A DNA stretch of 39,154 bases from an uncultured Bacteroidales bacterium (GTDB taxonomy: Bacteria > Bacteroidota > Bacteroidia > Bacteroidales > UBA932): the NCBI GenBank assembly GCA_900319405.1, contig ONOH01000018.1, positions 1 to 39,154 of the forward strand. The letters are read 5' to 3'. Under the pieces are notes generated by a model that saw only the letters and a program-made list of their open reading frames with translations, was not told the origin of the DNA and searched no databases. Each line of letters opens with the position of its first letter. Position 1 is the first letter of the stretch. Of this stretch, positions 1 to 7,714 are shown in pieces. The position numbers were made by a program, and so were the translations under genes.

Positions 1-1
1 C

Positions 2-472
2 GGCAAGGCCTTCGGCGGTGCCGTCGGCGGATTCACTACCGGCCGCAAGGAGATTATCGATATGCTTCGCCAGCGCAGCCGTCCTTACCTGTTCTCCAAT
101 TCCATTCCTCCGATGATTGCCGGAGCCGCCCTGGAAACCTTCAGGATCCTGAAGGAGAGCAACGCTCTTCACGACAAACTGCAGTCCAACGTGGATTACT
201 TCCGTGACAAGATGATGGCTGCCGGATTCGACATCAAACCCACCCAGAGCGCCATCTGCGCGGTGATGTTGTACGACGCTCCCCTCTCCCAGAAATTTGC
301 CGCCAAAATGGCCGAAGAAGGCATTTTCGTGACCGGTTTCTATTACCCCGTCGTTCCCAAGGGACAGGCCCGTATCCGCGTACAGCTGAGTGCCGCCCAT
401 GAGAAGGAACATCTGGACAAAGCCATTGCCGCATTTGTTAAAGTAGGGAAAGAGTTGGGCGTTATCAAATAA
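2..472 (+). CDS. kbl: Glycine C-acetyltransferase (2-amino-3-ketobutyrate CoA ligase), 3' part
   Basis: PLP-dependent alpha-oxoamine synthase that joins glycine and acetyl-CoA, or runs the reverse step of threonine breakdown after threonine dehydrogenase. The gene is cut by the window edge; the reading frame is open from base 2, giving about 156 C-terminal residues. The first visible residues (GKAFGGAVGGF) follow the PLP-lysine region, and the stretches RQRSRPYLFSNS and FYYPVVPKGQARIRVQ are Kbl signatures. The paralogous serine palmitoyltransferase of Bacteroides has different sequence at both places, so Kbl is preferred over Spt. It ends in a hairpin-plus-U terminator. The upstream partner, possibly tdh, is outside the window. 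Confidence 0.93.
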   Translation, partial: GKAFGGAVGGFTTGRKEIIDMLRQRSRPYLFSNSIPPMIAGAALETFRILKESNALHDKLQSNVDYFRDKMMAAGFDIKPTQSAICAVMLYDAPLSQKFAAKMAEEGIFVTGFYYPVVPKGQARIRVQLSAAHEKEHLDKAIAAFVKVGKELGVIK

Positions 473-487
473 CGCAGACAGAATAGA

Positions 488-988
488 TTAAACAGGGCTC
501 CCGGAATTCTCTCCGGGGGTCTTTTTTTTCTTTCTTTCCCCGAAAATGACGAATTCGCTCATGATGAAGTTGAAAGCACCGCTGAAGCACAGGCCCAGCA
601 GGTTGCAAAGGACTGGCTCCACCGTCCAGTCCTGGAACCAGTCCAGCGATACGAACAGGAAATGAAGGCCCTGCATCGCCACAAATTTGATAAGGTAGGC
701 CCCTATGCTGGCGGCGTTGTACCCGGCGAAATGACGGAAAAAGGAACGGACCGAATACTGGCTGATGCGTTCTTTCCAGACAAAGAAATAGGCGATGACA
801 AAATTGACCAGCGCAGCCACTTCAAATGAAATGGTGGGTGCTATCCAGAAACTGCCCCAGTAATTACCCGGGAAAACATAAGTACAAAGCAGCCAGTGCA
901 AGCCCAGGTCCACAACGGTTCCGGCACTGCTAGTAAGTGAAAAAATGACGAATTTTCTCAGTATGTCTTTCCAGTTTAGGGGCTGCAT
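488..988 (-). CDS. GtrA-like polysaccharide membrane protein
   Basis: Small four-helix inner-membrane protein of the GtrA family, known for moving or assisting lipid-linked sugars in cell-envelope glycan decoration. The ATG at 988 (MQPLNWKDIL) gives 166 aa, the usual GtrA size. A longer reading to 1078 exists but runs through the promoter (TAAATTTG at 1007-1014, TTTG at 1034-1037), so the shorter start is chosen. Hydrophobic segments lie near residues 12-30, 45-70, 85-110 and 125-150; VIFSLTSSAGTVVDLG and the FNFIMSEFVIF end are typical of the family. The C-terminal tail KKKKTPGENSGSPV is encoded by the kbl terminator and is probably neutral. No glycosyltransferase is adjacent, so the substrate is unknown. 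Confidence 0.85.
   Translation of the reverse strand: MQPLNWKDILRKFVIFSLTSSAGTVVDLGLHWLLCTYVFPGNYWGSFWIAPTISFEVAALVNFVIAYFFVWKERISQYSVRSFFRHFAGYNAASIGAYLIKFVAMQGLHFLFVSLDWFQDWTVEPVLCNLLGLCFSGAFNFIMSEFVIFGERKKKKTPGENSGSPV
497..529 (+). terminator. Rho-independent terminator of kbl
   Basis: The arms GCTCCCGGA (497-505) and TCCGGGGGT (512-520) pair, with a G-U closing pair, around a 6-nt loop and are followed by C and eight T (522-529). It sits 24 nt after the kbl stop. The same bases encode the last residues of the GtrA-like gene on the other strand. Confidence 0.85.
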
Positions 989-1006
989 AGGTTTAATACT
1001 AAATTG

Positions 1007-1037
1007 CAAATTTACAATTTTTTGTATATCTCGCAAA
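1007..1037 (-). promoter_or_regulatory. Promoter of the GtrA-like gene
   Basis: On the minus strand TAAATTTG (1007-1014) matches the Bacteroidota -7 consensus TAnnTTTG, and TTTG (1034-1037) lies 19 nt further upstream, the usual -33 spacing. Leader about 12-15 nt. Confidence 0.7.
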
Positions 1038-1052
1038 ATTGAAGTAACTTCG
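1021..1052 (+). promoter_or_regulatory. Candidate promoter of the GlsB-like gene
   Basis: TTTG at 1021-1024 and TAACTTCG at 1045-1052 (one mismatch to TAnnTTTG) are separated by 20 nt and stand 9 nt before the chosen ATG at 1062. It is interleaved with the divergent GtrA promoter. Confidence 0.5.
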
Positions 1053-1061
1053 CATATATCT

Positions 1062-2063
1062 ATGAGTATGAAACCCATTATACCTCCTGTGGACCGTTCT
1101 TTGCTGGAGACGGAGCTTAATCAGGAAAGCCTGCTGCGGGAAACCAACCGCGCGGGCAACAAGTTGTATATTGTGGGGCCTGAGTCGGCTAACGTGATGC
1201 GGGAAATCGGACGCCTTCGGGAAATCGCCTTCCGAAATGACGGTGGAGGCACCGGAGAATCCCTGGACCTGGATAAATTTGACTTAAATCCCGCGTACGG
1301 CTATCATCAGCTGGTTTTGTGGGATCCGGATGCCCGGGAAATCATTGGCGGATACCGTTTCTGCATCTGCGACGATGCCATGTACGACAAATTCGGACAG
1401 CCTATCCTCACCTCTTCCCATATGTTCGAATTCTCAAAGAAATTCATCAAGGAGTATCTGCCTTATACGATAGAACTGGGAAGAAGTTTTGTTTCAATAG
1501 ATTATCAAAGTTCCAAGGCCGGATCCAAAAGCCTGTATGCCCTGGACAACCTTTTTGACGGGATAGCCGCCATCGGCATCCTTTACAAAAAGAAAATCAA
1601 GTATTTCTTCGGGAAAGCCACCATCTATCGAGAATATCCGACCGAGGCCCGGGAGATGATTATGTGCTTCCTGAAAAAGTATTTCGGGAAGGGAAGCCGC
1701 CTCATCCGTATCCGGAAGGAGGTGAAGGTGTCCAATCCCGGGCGTTATGAGCGCCTGTTCAATGGGATGGATTTCAAGGAGGCCTACAAAGTCCTGAAGG
1801 CCGAAGTTATGAAGCTGGGGGTGTCCATTCCTCCGCTGGTAAACACGTATATGAACCTTTCCCCCACAATGATATTCTTCGGGACGGGCATCAACGACGA
1901 ATTCGGAGACATCTACGATTCGGGCATTCTGGTCACGTTCAAAGACCTGTATCCGGAGAAGCGCCAGCGTCACGCCGATTCCTTTGTTCAGCTGGGCTGG
2001 CAACATCTGCGCAAGCTGTTCAACCGCCTGCAGCAAAGGAGAAAGACTATCTCCTCACTGTAA
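1062..2063 (+). CDS. GlsB/OlsB-like N-acyltransferase (acyl-amino-acid lipid synthesis)
   Basis: GNAT-fold acyltransferase of the Acetyltransf_5 group, which transfers a 3-hydroxyacyl chain to the amino group of an amino acid; in Bacteroides the relative GlsB makes N-acyl glycine. The ATG at 1062 gives 333 aa (MSMKPIIPPVDRS); a longer open frame to 945 crosses the promoter and is rejected. Visible family hallmarks are VMREIGRLREIAF, LDLDKFDLNPAYGYHQLV, the beta-strand REIIGGYRF and IELGRSFVSIDYQ, in the order expected for OlsB-type enzymes. The likely partner O-acyltransferase is at 3545-4399. The amino-acid substrate (glycine, ornithine, other) cannot be read from sequence. The 3' end overlaps the convergent DUF5715 gene by 17 nt. 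Confidence 0.78.
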   Translation: MSMKPIIPPVDRSLLETELNQESLLRETNRAGNKLYIVGPESANVMREIGRLREIAFRNDGGGTGESLDLDKFDLNPAYGYHQLVLWDPDAREIIGGYRFCICDDAMYDKFGQPILTSSHMFEFSKKFIKEYLPYTIELGRSFVSIDYQSSKAGSKSLYALDNLFDGIAAIGILYKKKIKYFFGKATIYREYPTEAREMIMCFLKKYFGKGSRLIRIRKEVKVSNPGRYERLFNGMDFKEAYKVLKAEVMKLGVSIPPLVNTYMNLSPTMIFFGTGINDEFGDIYDSGILVTFKDLYPEKRQRHADSFVQLGWQHLRKLFNRLQQRRKTISSL

Positions 2064-2769
2064 TGTGAAAGCAGCTCTGCTTTTTCTCATATTTGATGTA
2101 GCACATTCCCGGGATGTTGTGGATATCCCGCAGTACCTGGCTTAAGGTGGCCCTCAAGTATTCCGGTGGAACATCCTCGTAGGGACGTCCACGAAGCTCC
2201 GGAACTTTTACATAGCTCCAGTAGGAGATGTCGAACGTAGTGCCATAGCGGTGTGTGGAGTTTTCGGAGGCGTTCAGGTTCCGCCGGCGTAGCCTGGTGA
2301 CATCGGCCTCCGTGCGCAGGACGGAAGTCACCACCAGCTTGTTGGGGTTCAAACCCTTTGAAGAGAGCGAATCCAGGAAATTGCGTCCGATCAGGTCCAA
2401 CAGTTCCTTGGCCGAGGGGATGAGGTATGGGATGGAGTGTGTCAGTGAGTCCACCACATAGCTGTCCGTATCCTCCAGTTTCACCAGCCGGTTCTTCAGG
2501 CTTTCCGCTGCATCACGGTCTGCTACGGGAGGTACGCCGATAGCCTGCGCCACCTGAAGCTGTATTTCGTTCATATCGTTGAATTCCCGGGCAAACTTGA
2601 CATCGTATATTCTCACCGGCCGGTTGGGAATGGGTCCCAGGGCCAGCCAGGCTTCCTGTTCCTTGCGGAGCTTTCTGTGTTTGACACAACTTCTTACAGA
2701 AAAAAACAGAAGGAGCGCCAGGGATGCCAATACGATGCGAAAAGCGAGTTGAAGATACTTTTTGTCCAT
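2047..2769 (-). CDS. DUF5715-type, M15-like putative zinc peptidase, membrane anchored
   Basis: 240-aa protein starting at ATG 2769 (MDKKYLQLAF); the open frame continues far upstream but through the divergent promoter and over another gene, so this start is used. Residues 8-27 form one hydrophobic anchor, leaving the rest probably periplasmic. STHRYGTTFDI (H173, G176, D180) resembles the HxxGxAxD zinc motif of M15 D,D-/L,D-carboxypeptidases and CFHITVR (H235) could supply the third ligand. This suggests a peptidoglycan peptidase, but the canonical Ala and Trp-His context are changed, so activity is an inference. The name DUF5715 is by resemblance to Bacteroidales proteins. The -7 box is only 5 nt before the start. 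Confidence 0.65.
   Translation of the reverse strand: MDKKYLQLAFRIVLASLALLLFFSVRSCVKHRKLRKEQEAWLALGPIPNRPVRIYDVKFAREFNDMNEIQLQVAQAIGVPPVADRDAAESLKNRLVKLEDTDSYVVDSLTHSIPYLIPSAKELLDLIGRNFLDSLSSKGLNPNKLVVTSVLRTEADVTRLRRRNLNASENSTHRYGTTFDISYWSYVKVPELRGRPYEDVPPEYLRATLSQVLRDIHNIPGMCYIKYEKKQSCFHITVRR
2067..2085 (+). terminator. Weak hairpin-U terminator after the GlsB-like gene
   Basis: AAAGCA (2068-2073) and TGCTTT (2078-2083) can pair around GCTC and run into a five-T tract (2081-2085), 4 nt after the stop. Short stem, so termination is plausible rather than certain. It lies inside the 3' coding end of the convergent gene. Confidence 0.45.
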
Positions 2770-2774
2770 AAATA

Positions 2775-2782
2775 CAAAGTTA
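2775..2782 (-). promoter_or_regulatory. -7 box of the DUF5715 gene
   Basis: TAACTTTG on the minus strand, a full TAnnTTTG match, with only 5 nt between box and ATG, so the transcript should start at or next to the start codon. Confidence 0.6.
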
Positions 2783-2797
2783 GTAAAAAATAATTCG

Positions 2798-2805
2798 TAC
2801 TTTTG
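2798..2805 (+). promoter_or_regulatory. -7 box of the phospholipid operon
   Basis: TACTTTTG, a full TAnnTTTG match, 27 nt before the ATG at 2833. No clear -33 TTTG. Divergent to the DUF5715 promoter within the same 63-bp gap. Confidence 0.65.
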
Positions 2806-2832
2806 CAGTGCATAAAAAATATTAGTCAGATC

Positions 2833-3543
2833 ATGAGTGAAGAGACTAAACAGGCAGCCAGAATTCAGACTTCTATCCTGAACAGTTACGAAAAGAAAGT
2901 TTTGGTGTGGATGGCAGAGAGGATGCCGGCCCCCGTTACTTCCGATATGCTTACCTTCGTGGGGTTTCTGGGCGCTTGCATCGTGGCTGCCGGATATGCC
3001 CTTTCCAATCTGAATCTCCTGTGGCTGTGGCTGGCCAATCTGGGTCTTCTGGTCAACTGGTTCGGAGATTCCATGGACGGCAGTCTGGCCCGTGTCCGGC
3101 GCATCCAGCGTAAAACGTACGGTTTTTATATCGACCACAATGTCGATATCATCAACGAAACCATTATGTTCATCGGCGTGGGAGTCAGTCCGCTGGTGAA
3201 TATGAGTTTTGCGATGCTGGCGCTGGTCGCCTATTTCATGCTCAGCATCTATGTCTATATCAACTGTCACCTGAAAGGAGAGATGAGACTCACCTATGCC
3301 GGTCTGGGTCCCACTGAGTTCCGGCTTTTGCTGGTGATGGTAAACATCCTGTTCATGTATATTCCCTGGCTCTCCAACTGGAAGCATCCCATCACTCTTT
3401 TTAACACGCATTTTATGGTGGGGATCTTCGACTATATCACCGTTGCCATCTCCATACTGCTGTTTGTGTTCTATCTGGCAGGTTTCTTCCGGGATGCCAG
3501 GTATTTCTCGAAACTGGACCCTCCCGTAAAAAAAGAAGAGTAG
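2833..3543 (+). CDS. CDP-alcohol phosphatidyltransferase family protein
   Basis: Integral membrane enzyme that swaps CMP of a CDP-alcohol for another alcohol to make a phosphodiester lipid. The ATG at 2833 (MSEETKQAAR) gives 236 aa; an upstream TTG lies inside the promoter. The family signature is complete at residues 79-105: DSMDGSLAR, nine residues, GFYID, HNVD, i.e. D-x2-DG-x2-AR-x9-G-x3-D-x3-D, one residue longer in the middle than the classical x8. Several hydrophobic helices follow. It is the first gene of a tight operon with an acyltransferase (1-nt gap) and a dehydrogenase. Head group could be glycerol phosphate, serine, inositol or ethanolamine-like; the sequence does not decide. Confidence 0.85.
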   Translation: MSEETKQAARIQTSILNSYEKKVLVWMAERMPAPVTSDMLTFVGFLGACIVAAGYALSNLNLLWLWLANLGLLVNWFGDSMDGSLARVRRIQRKTYGFYIDHNVDIINETIMFIGVGVSPLVNMSFAMLALVAYFMLSIYVYINCHLKGEMRLTYAGLGPTEFRLLLVMVNILFMYIPWLSNWKHPITLFNTHFMVGIFDYITVAISILLFVFYLAGFFRDARYFSKLDPPVKKEE

Positions 3544-3544
3544 G

Positions 3545-4399
3545 ATGGTTTTCGGTCCCGAACAAGCAGCCCATTTGTCCCCGATTTTCAAAGGAAAATG
3601 GGGAAAACTGCTATATAAAGCCGGAATGCGCCTGACCGGAATATACCACGTCAATGAGATTCACGACAATGTGGAAAAACAGGGAATCGCTCCGGGGCCC
3701 GATTTCGCCAAGGGTATCCTGGATCAGATGGAGGTGGATTTCCTGATTGGGAATCCCGATCGGCTCCAGTTTCCGAAGGGTGCATTCATAACCATTTCCA
3801 ACCACGTGTACGGTCATTTAGACGGCATCTGTCTGGTGGATCTTATCGGTCACATCCGCCCGCAAGTAAAGGTGATGGTCAATGAATTCCTGATGTACAT
3901 CTACGGACTTGCGCCCAACTTCATATCGGTAAATCCCACCGTTACCCGAAAGAGAATTACAGAGACCAGCATCAACGGAATCAAGGCGGCCCTGCAACAT
4001 ATCCGGGCCGGCGAACCGTTGGCCCTCTTCCCTTCCGGGGCCGTGGCCGATATCAAACCTCGCCAGGGATGGATTCTCAGCGAACGGGACTGGCAGGATG
4101 CCGCCGTCAAGCTCATCCGCAAAGCGCGCGTTCCCATCGTCCCCATTCGTTTTTTCGACCGCAACTCGTGGTTCTACTATGCGCTGGGACTCCTGGATTA
4201 CCGTGTGCGCTTTGTCCGCCTGTTTCACGAGCTCTGGAACAAGCAGGGTACACATCCTCGCCTGGGAATCGGCGAAATCATTACCGTAGAGCAGCAGGAC
4301 GCTGTTTCCGAAGACGAATTCAAGGCTTTTCTCAGAAGCAGCGTCTATGATATGCCGCTTCCGGAACATTATATTAATCGATCTGAATTATGGAAGTAA
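3545..4399 (+). CDS. PlsC/GlsA-like acyltransferase
   Basis: 284-aa member of the glycerolphosphate acyltransferase superfamily, expected at the inner face of the membrane, adding an acyl chain to a lipid hydroxyl. The catalytic block SNHVYGHLDG (H87, D93) is the H-x5-D form seen in hemolysin/OlsA/GlsA-type enzymes rather than the H-x4-D of PlsC; LFPSGAVAD (161-169) is the second substrate-binding motif. In Bacteroides GlsA completes glycine lipids made by GlsB, and a GlsB-like gene lies 1.5 kb upstream on the same strand, so this is the best candidate partner. Its stop overlaps the ATG of the next gene by 10 nt, so translation is probably coupled. Confidence 0.78.
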   Translation: MVFGPEQAAHLSPIFKGKWGKLLYKAGMRLTGIYHVNEIHDNVEKQGIAPGPDFAKGILDQMEVDFLIGNPDRLQFPKGAFITISNHVYGHLDGICLVDLIGHIRPQVKVMVNEFLMYIYGLAPNFISVNPTVTRKRITETSINGIKAALQHIRAGEPLALFPSGAVADIKPRQGWILSERDWQDAAVKLIRKARVPIVPIRFFDRNSWFYYALGLLDYRVRFVRLFHELWNKQGTHPRLGIGEIITVEQQDAVSEDEFKAFLRSSVYDMPLPEHYINRSELWK

Positions 4400-5199
4400 A
4401 AGTAGTACTTCTGACCGGAGGCAGTAGCGGTATCGGAGCTGCTACCGCCCATATTCTGGCCAGTGCAGGAATAAAAGTATATGCCGCAAGCCGCCGGGGA
4501 ACCATCGACCATCCCCGGGAAGGCATCGTTCCCGTCGAGCTGGATGTCAACGACACAAGTCGTACCGAAGTCGTCGTAGCACAAATCGTGAAGGCCGAAG
4601 GACGTCTGGATGCTGTTATCTGCAATGCCGGAAACGGCATTTACGGTCCGGTGGAGGGAACCCTTGAGGAAGAAGCACGAAGCCAGTTCGAGACCACATT
4701 CTTCGGCACGTTCAAGACCATCCAGGCCTGTCTTCCGCAGTTCCGGAAACAGCGCTTCGGCCGAATCATCACCATCACTTCCGTGATGGCCATCCTGCAA
4801 CTCCCCTATCAGGGCTTTTATTCATCGGCCAAAGCTGCGCTGCTGTCCTTGTCGCAGTCTTTGTCGATGGAGTTGAAGGGAACGGGCATTGAGTGCTGCA
4901 GCATTCTCCCGGGTGATGTGGCTACGGGGTTCACCGCGGCCCGCAAGATCAACAAGGCGGGAAGCGATCCCGGCTCTCCTTATCGCGAAAAGATGGATCG
5001 GAACCTGGCCAAAATCGAACACGACGAGCTGGGAGGAATGGCGCCCGAAGTGATTGGCCGCGCCATCCTGAAACAGCTCCGGCGAGAGCATATGGCGATC
5101 AGGCTTATCCCCAGGCTGGATTACAAGTTGATTGGGATGCTTGTACGTTTTCTCCCTGCGAAAACCGTGCTTTCCGTCGTTTCGCGTTTGTACAATTGA
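4390..5199 (+). CDS. Short-chain dehydrogenase/reductase (classical SDR)
   Basis: 269-aa NAD(P)-dependent oxidoreductase. The Rossmann motif TGGSSGIG (9-16), NAG (79-81), catalytic Ser131 and the YSSAK active site (Y144, K148) are all present, so it should be active. It is the third gene of the lipid operon, overlapping the acyltransferase by 10 nt, which points to a lipid-related ketone or alcohol as substrate, for instance a keto-acyl or keto-sphinganine intermediate; this is inference from position only. The C-terminal part (RLIPRLDYKLIGMLVRFLP) is hydrophobic and may lie on the membrane, as in several lipid-modifying SDRs. Confidence 0.85.
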   Translation: MEVKVVLLTGGSSGIGAATAHILASAGIKVYAASRRGTIDHPREGIVPVELDVNDTSRTEVVVAQIVKAEGRLDAVICNAGNGIYGPVEGTLEEEARSQFETTFFGTFKTIQACLPQFRKQRFGRIITITSVMAILQLPYQGFYSSAKAALLSLSQSLSMELKGTGIECCSILPGDVATGFTAARKINKAGSDPGSPYREKMDRNLAKIEHDELGGMAPEVIGRAILKQLRREHMAIRLIPRLDYKLIGMLVRFLPAKTVLSVVSRLYN

Positions 5200-5218
5200 T
5201 ACATTATCCGTACTTTTG
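5187..5218 (+). promoter_or_regulatory. Promoter of the DUF5686 gene (leaderless type)
   Basis: TTTG (5187-5190) and TACTTTTG (5211-5218) are spaced 20 nt, and only 5 nt separate the -7 box from the ATG at 5224. Part of it lies inside the SDR coding end. Confidence 0.7.
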
Positions 5219-5223
5219 CATTT

Positions 5224-7707
5224 ATGTTCAAGAAAGTATGGCTCTCCCTTGTACTGCTGGGAGCGGTAATTTGTGCCGCAGCCCAGACTACCCGCATCCG
5301 CGGTATCGTCCGCGACGCCGATACAGGTGAGGCCCTTCCTTTCGTGAGCATTTACTTTGATGGAACAACCATAGGAATCTCCTCTGATCTGGATGGCCGA
5401 TACAGTCTGGAAACCCGAACGGGCGGAATCAAGATTCTTACCGCCTCGCTCATCGGCTATGAGAGCCAGTCCGTGGAGATTACTCCAGGAATCTTTTCGG
5501 AAATCAACTTCAAGCTCAGGCCGGACCCGAGACAACTTCAGGCCGCCCTGGTAAAACCGGACAACCGTTACATCAAATCCATCCTCCGTAAGCTGGACCA
5601 GAGCCGGGCCGTCAATGACCCCGAAAATGCCCCTGACTGGAATTCCCGCCTCTATACCAAGATCGAACTTGACGTCCAGAATATGGAGGACCTGCTTCGG
5701 CTCAGGGCGCTGAACCGCAACCTGGGCTTTATCCAGCAGTATTCCGACACCTCTGCCATCACGGGGAAATCCTATATTCCGGCGCTTATTTCGGAGAATG
5801 TGTCGGATGTCTATCATTCCCAGGATCCATCATTCCTGAGGGAAGTAATGAGGGCCAGCCGCATCTCCGGCCTGGAGGAGGACAATTTCCTGCGCCAGTT
5901 TACCGGATCCTATTTCCTGAAAACCAACTTCTATAAGGCCAGTATCGGCGTTTTCAACCTGGTTATTCCCAATCCTGCGGCCTCGTCATCGCAGATATTC
6001 TACAACTATTTCCTAGTGGACAGCCTGCAGGTGGAAGGACGCAAGACGTACGTTCTGCGCTTCCATCCCAAGAAACTGGTCACGTCCCCCACCCTGGACG
6101 GAGAAATGCAGATCGATGCCCAGGATTTCGGAATCCGTTCGGTCCGCGCCTCTCTTTCCGGGGAATCCAATGTGAATTGGATTCGTAACATCCACGTGGA
6201 TATCCAGAACCGAAGGCTTCCAGACGGACGGTGGTTCTACGGAGAAGAGCGCCTTTTCGTCGACTTTTCGCTCACCTTGAACAATGACTCCCGCCTTTTG
6301 TCGCTGATGGCCAATCGGCATATGGTGTACGAATTGCCCTGCTTCGAGCCGGTGAATGATCCTGATGCCCTCACTTCCAAGGAAACGGTAGTGATGCGCG
6401 ATGTCGTGGCGGGGGATCCGGAATACTGGGAGAAGGCCCGTCCCTACCCCCTGACCCAGCGGGAACAAGGCATTTATGAAATGGTGGACCATATCCAGCA
6501 GCAATCTTTCTATAAATGGACCTACGGTATCGTCCGCACCTTGGTGGGGAACTACCTGGAGGTGAAACCCTGGAAGGTGGAATTCGGCCGATATGCGCAG
6601 ACCTTTTCCTACAATGATATGGAAGGGTTCCGTATCCAGCTAGGTGCTCGTACATTGAAGGAATTCTCCAAGAAAGTGCGTCTGAGCGGACGTCTGGCTT
6701 TTGGATTCAAGGACCTGCGCCCCAAGGGAGAGCTGATGGCAGAGTTTATGTTCAAGCGGGAACAGACCCGAAAACTGACGCTGGATTTCAAGCACGACTA
6801 CGTCCAGTTCGGAGGAGGAAGCGTCTTCACCACACAGAATATGTTCTCCTCTTTCCTGGCGCGCCGGCAAAGCGAGAAGCTCAGCCTGATGCGTTCCATA
6901 CAGGCAAAGTATGAACACGAATTTGCCAACTGGCTCAATACCACCCTGGAGTGGAACACCCAGAGAATCTGGAGCAACCGGCACGTCGCCTTCATCCGTC
7001 AGACAGACGGATTGCTGCAGGACAGTTTTTCAATGAACACCCTGCATCTGGGGCTCCGTTTCTCCTCACCGGACGAGAAGGTGAACCGCAATTTTTTTGT
7101 CAAGACCTATCTATTCTCCAAATATCCTTCCCTTGAATTAAATGTTACCAAGGGTTTCAAAGGACTCACCGAGGATGATTTCGATTTCTGGAAAACGACG
7201 GCCACACTTAACTGGAACGTTCCCTCCAGTGCTGTCGGTTTCGGCCATCTGTTCCTGGAAGGCGGTGCCATCTGGGGCAGTGTCCCATATCCTATGCTCA
7301 AACTGTACGATGCCAACCAGACTTTCTTCCTGGACCGCGGAACCTATTCCTGTATGGACTACTACGAATTCGTTTCGGACCGTTGGCTCGCCGGTTTTTA
7401 CGAACACAATTTCAATGGCTTCTTCCTGGGGAAGATTCCCCTTGTCAAAGAACTGGATTTAAGAGAAGTGTTTACCTTCCGTTTTGCCTGGGGAGCCCTT
7501 TCCGATGCCAATGACGGCCAGGCGCCGTTCAGGCTGATGAACATTACCAATCTTGAGAGAATCAATACTACCCCTTACCTGGAAGCCGGTGTGGGCATCT
7601 CCAACATATTCCGTCTTCTCCGTGTAGATGCTTTCTGGAGGCTTACCCATCGCCGTCCGGACAGAAGCAATTTTGTTATCAATATCGGACTGGATGTAGA
7701 GTTTTAA
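5224..7707 (+). CDS. DUF5686 outer-membrane protein with carboxypeptidase-regulatory-like N-domain
   Basis: 827-aa exported protein. Residues 1-20 form a signal peptide (hydrophobic core, cleavage near CAAAQ). Residues 24-95 resemble the CarboxypepD_reg-like beta-sandwich of TonB-dependent transporters (IRGIVRDADTGEALPFVSI, DLDGRYSL). The rest alternates short amphipathic strands and ends in DVEF, as expected of an outer-membrane barrel. Bacteroidales members carry the label DUF5686 and their role is unknown; the architecture suggests import or surface assembly. No TonB box or SusD partner is visible, so it is probably not a SusC. It is followed after 7 nt by an AraC-type regulator, likely co-transcribed. 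Confidence 0.82.
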   Translation: MFKKVWLSLVLLGAVICAAAQTTRIRGIVRDADTGEALPFVSIYFDGTTIGISSDLDGRYSLETRTGGIKILTASLIGYESQSVEITPGIFSEINFKLRPDPRQLQAALVKPDNRYIKSILRKLDQSRAVNDPENAPDWNSRLYTKIELDVQNMEDLLRLRALNRNLGFIQQYSDTSAITGKSYIPALISENVSDVYHSQDPSFLREVMRASRISGLEEDNFLRQFTGSYFLKTNFYKASIGVFNLVIPNPAASSSQIFYNYFLVDSLQVEGRKTYVLRFHPKKLVTSPTLDGEMQIDAQDFGIRSVRASLSGESNVNWIRNIHVDIQNRRLPDGRWFYGEERLFVDFSLTLNNDSRLLSLMANRHMVYELPCFEPVNDPDALTSKETVVMRDVVAGDPEYWEKARPYPLTQREQGIYEMVDHIQQQSFYKWTYGIVRTLVGNYLEVKPWKVEFGRYAQTFSYNDMEGFRIQLGARTLKEFSKKVRLSGRLAFGFKDLRPKGELMAEFMFKREQTRKLTLDFKHDYVQFGGGSVFTTQNMFSSFLARRQSEKLSLMRSIQAKYEHEFANWLNTTLEWNTQRIWSNRHVAFIRQTDGLLQDSFSMNTLHLGLRFSSPDEKVNRNFFVKTYLFSKYPSLELNVTKGFKGLTEDDFDFWKTTATLNWNVPSSAVGFGHLFLEGGAIWGSVPYPMLKLYDANQTFFLDRGTYSCMDYYEFVSDRWLAGFYEHNFNGFFLGKIPLVKELDLREVFTFRFAWGALSDANDGQAPFRLMNITNLERINTTPYLEAGVGISNIFRLLRVDAFWRLTHRRPDRSNFVINIGLDVEF

Positions 7708-7714
7708 GCTGCCT

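Noticed and set aside
2-472. Serine palmitoyltransferase instead of Kbl at the window start
   Set aside because: The RSRPYLFSNS and YPVVPKGQARIRVQ blocks are Kbl-like; Bacteroides Spt as I know it differs clearly at both positions.
459-475. Perfect 7-bp hairpin GCGTTAT/ATAACGC over the kbl stop codon
   Set aside because: No T-run follows on either strand, and a good terminator lies 22 nt further on; it may be chance.
2772-3654. N-terminal extension of the DUF5715 frame (to 535 aa)
   Set aside because: The extension is antisense to the CDP-alcohol phosphatidyltransferase gene and passes through two promoters; the ATG at 2769 with an adjacent membrane anchor is far better.
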